64,000 nt of DNA from Zwartia vadi (GTDB lineage Bacteria > Pseudomonadota > Gammaproteobacteria > Burkholderiales > Burkholderiaceae_B). Below the pieces are notes generated by a model. That model worked only from the letters and a program-made list of their open reading frames with translations. It had not been told where the DNA came from and searched no databases. The translations under genes were made by a program, and so were the position numbers. The stretch is from NCBI RefSeq assembly GCF_030410375.1, contig NZ_JAUHHE010000013.1, forward strand, positions 54,754 to 118,753, written 5' to 3'. Positions 63,925 to 64,000 of this stretch are shown piece after piece; the first letter of the stretch is position 1, and every line of letters starts with the position of its first letter.

Positions 63925-64000
63925 ATGGCGAAGTACGAAAAGGAATTTAAAAGATCAGTAGTTCATGATTACTTAGCAGGTGGCGGAGGCTACAAAAGGC
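63925..64000 (+). CDS. IS3-family transposase OrfA, N-terminal part (continues past window)
   Basis: The first 25 residues are readable: MAKYEKEFKRSVVHDYLAGG followed by GGYKR. This is the start of the helix-turn-helix OrfA protein of IS150-like elements, which binds the IS ends. The frame is open to the window edge. A full element would carry OrfB with the DDE catalytic domain downstream. Confidence 0.82.
   Translation, partial: MAKYEKEFKRSVVHDYLAGGGGYKR

Larger units (their letters stand above)
63874..64000 (+). mobile_element. IS3-family (IS150-like) insertion sequence, left end, cut by window edge
   Basis: Starting at 63874, TGAACTGCACCCCAAAAG resembles the terminal inverted repeat of IS150-group elements, which begin with TG and contain ACCCC-AAAAGTTGGAC. 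A hairpin and the start of a transposase orfA follow. The element interrupts the histidine kinase gene. The other end and the target duplication lie outside the window. Confidence 0.82.

Overview
This 64 kb window looks like a chromosome segment of a betaproteobacterium of the order Burkholderiales, most like the Alcaligenaceae. The evidence is four Bug-family (tripartite tricarboxylate, TTT) solute receptors without their membrane partners, a Burkholderiales-type trimeric porin, many small catabolic operons of the CoA-transferase, HpcH/CitE, M20 and M81 kinds, and moderate GC content. The organism is inferred from gene content only. Coding density is high, no gap between genes exceeds about 230 bases, and no rRNA, tRNA or CRISPR array was seen.

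Left part (1-24.5 kb): the end of an acyl/aryl-CoA synthetase is followed by a minus-strand oligopeptide-type ABC operon (two permeases, a fused double ATPase, a binding protein) that ends in an M81 (MlrC-like) metallopeptidase. Then come a D-cysteine desulfhydrase-like PLP enzyme, a Bug receptor with an Fsr-type MFS pump, a porin, a class II aldolase, a TauD-type dioxygenase beside a TauE/SafE permease, and a flavin reductase. Next is a three-gene nitrile hydratase/thiocyanate hydrolase-like operon whose metal subunit begins with a His-rich tail. It faces a complete phosphonate-type ABC importer (PhnD-C-E-E). A NUDIX/metallo-beta-lactamase fusion protein follows, with an orphan paralogue of the first oligopeptide-binding protein.

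Middle (24.5-44 kb): an RND efflux operon (outer-membrane factor, adaptor, pump), two MFS permeases, a DUF1330 protein, a Bug receptor, a ketopantoate reductase-like enzyme, a LysE exporter, a PCu(A)C copper chaperone and an orphan TonB. Then comes a reactive-sulfur locus: a DUF2892 membrane protein, a persulfide dioxygenase-like hydrolase, a BigR/SqrR-type ArsR regulator, two half-size YeeE/YedE proteins, a SulP transporter, an MFS protein and a full-length YeeE/YedE. The regulator has two cysteines at the same spacing as BigR and SqrR, and the divergent promoter region holds AT-rich palindromes.

Right part (44-64 kb): a DnaQ-type exonuclease overlapping a cNMP/CBS/DUF294 protein, a DctPQM TRAP transporter, a quinone oxidoreductase, a Bug receptor, an aspartoacylase-like deacylase, an M20 amidohydrolase, an MFS permease and NADP-glutamate dehydrogenase. 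A Bug/CitE-like lyase/CoA-transferase operon suggests uptake, CoA activation and cleavage of an organic acid. A ferric reductase-like flavoprotein is followed by a ModE-like DNA-binding protein, a putative outer-membrane protein, and a sensor histidine kinase whose 5' end is cut off by an IS3-family element running off the right edge.
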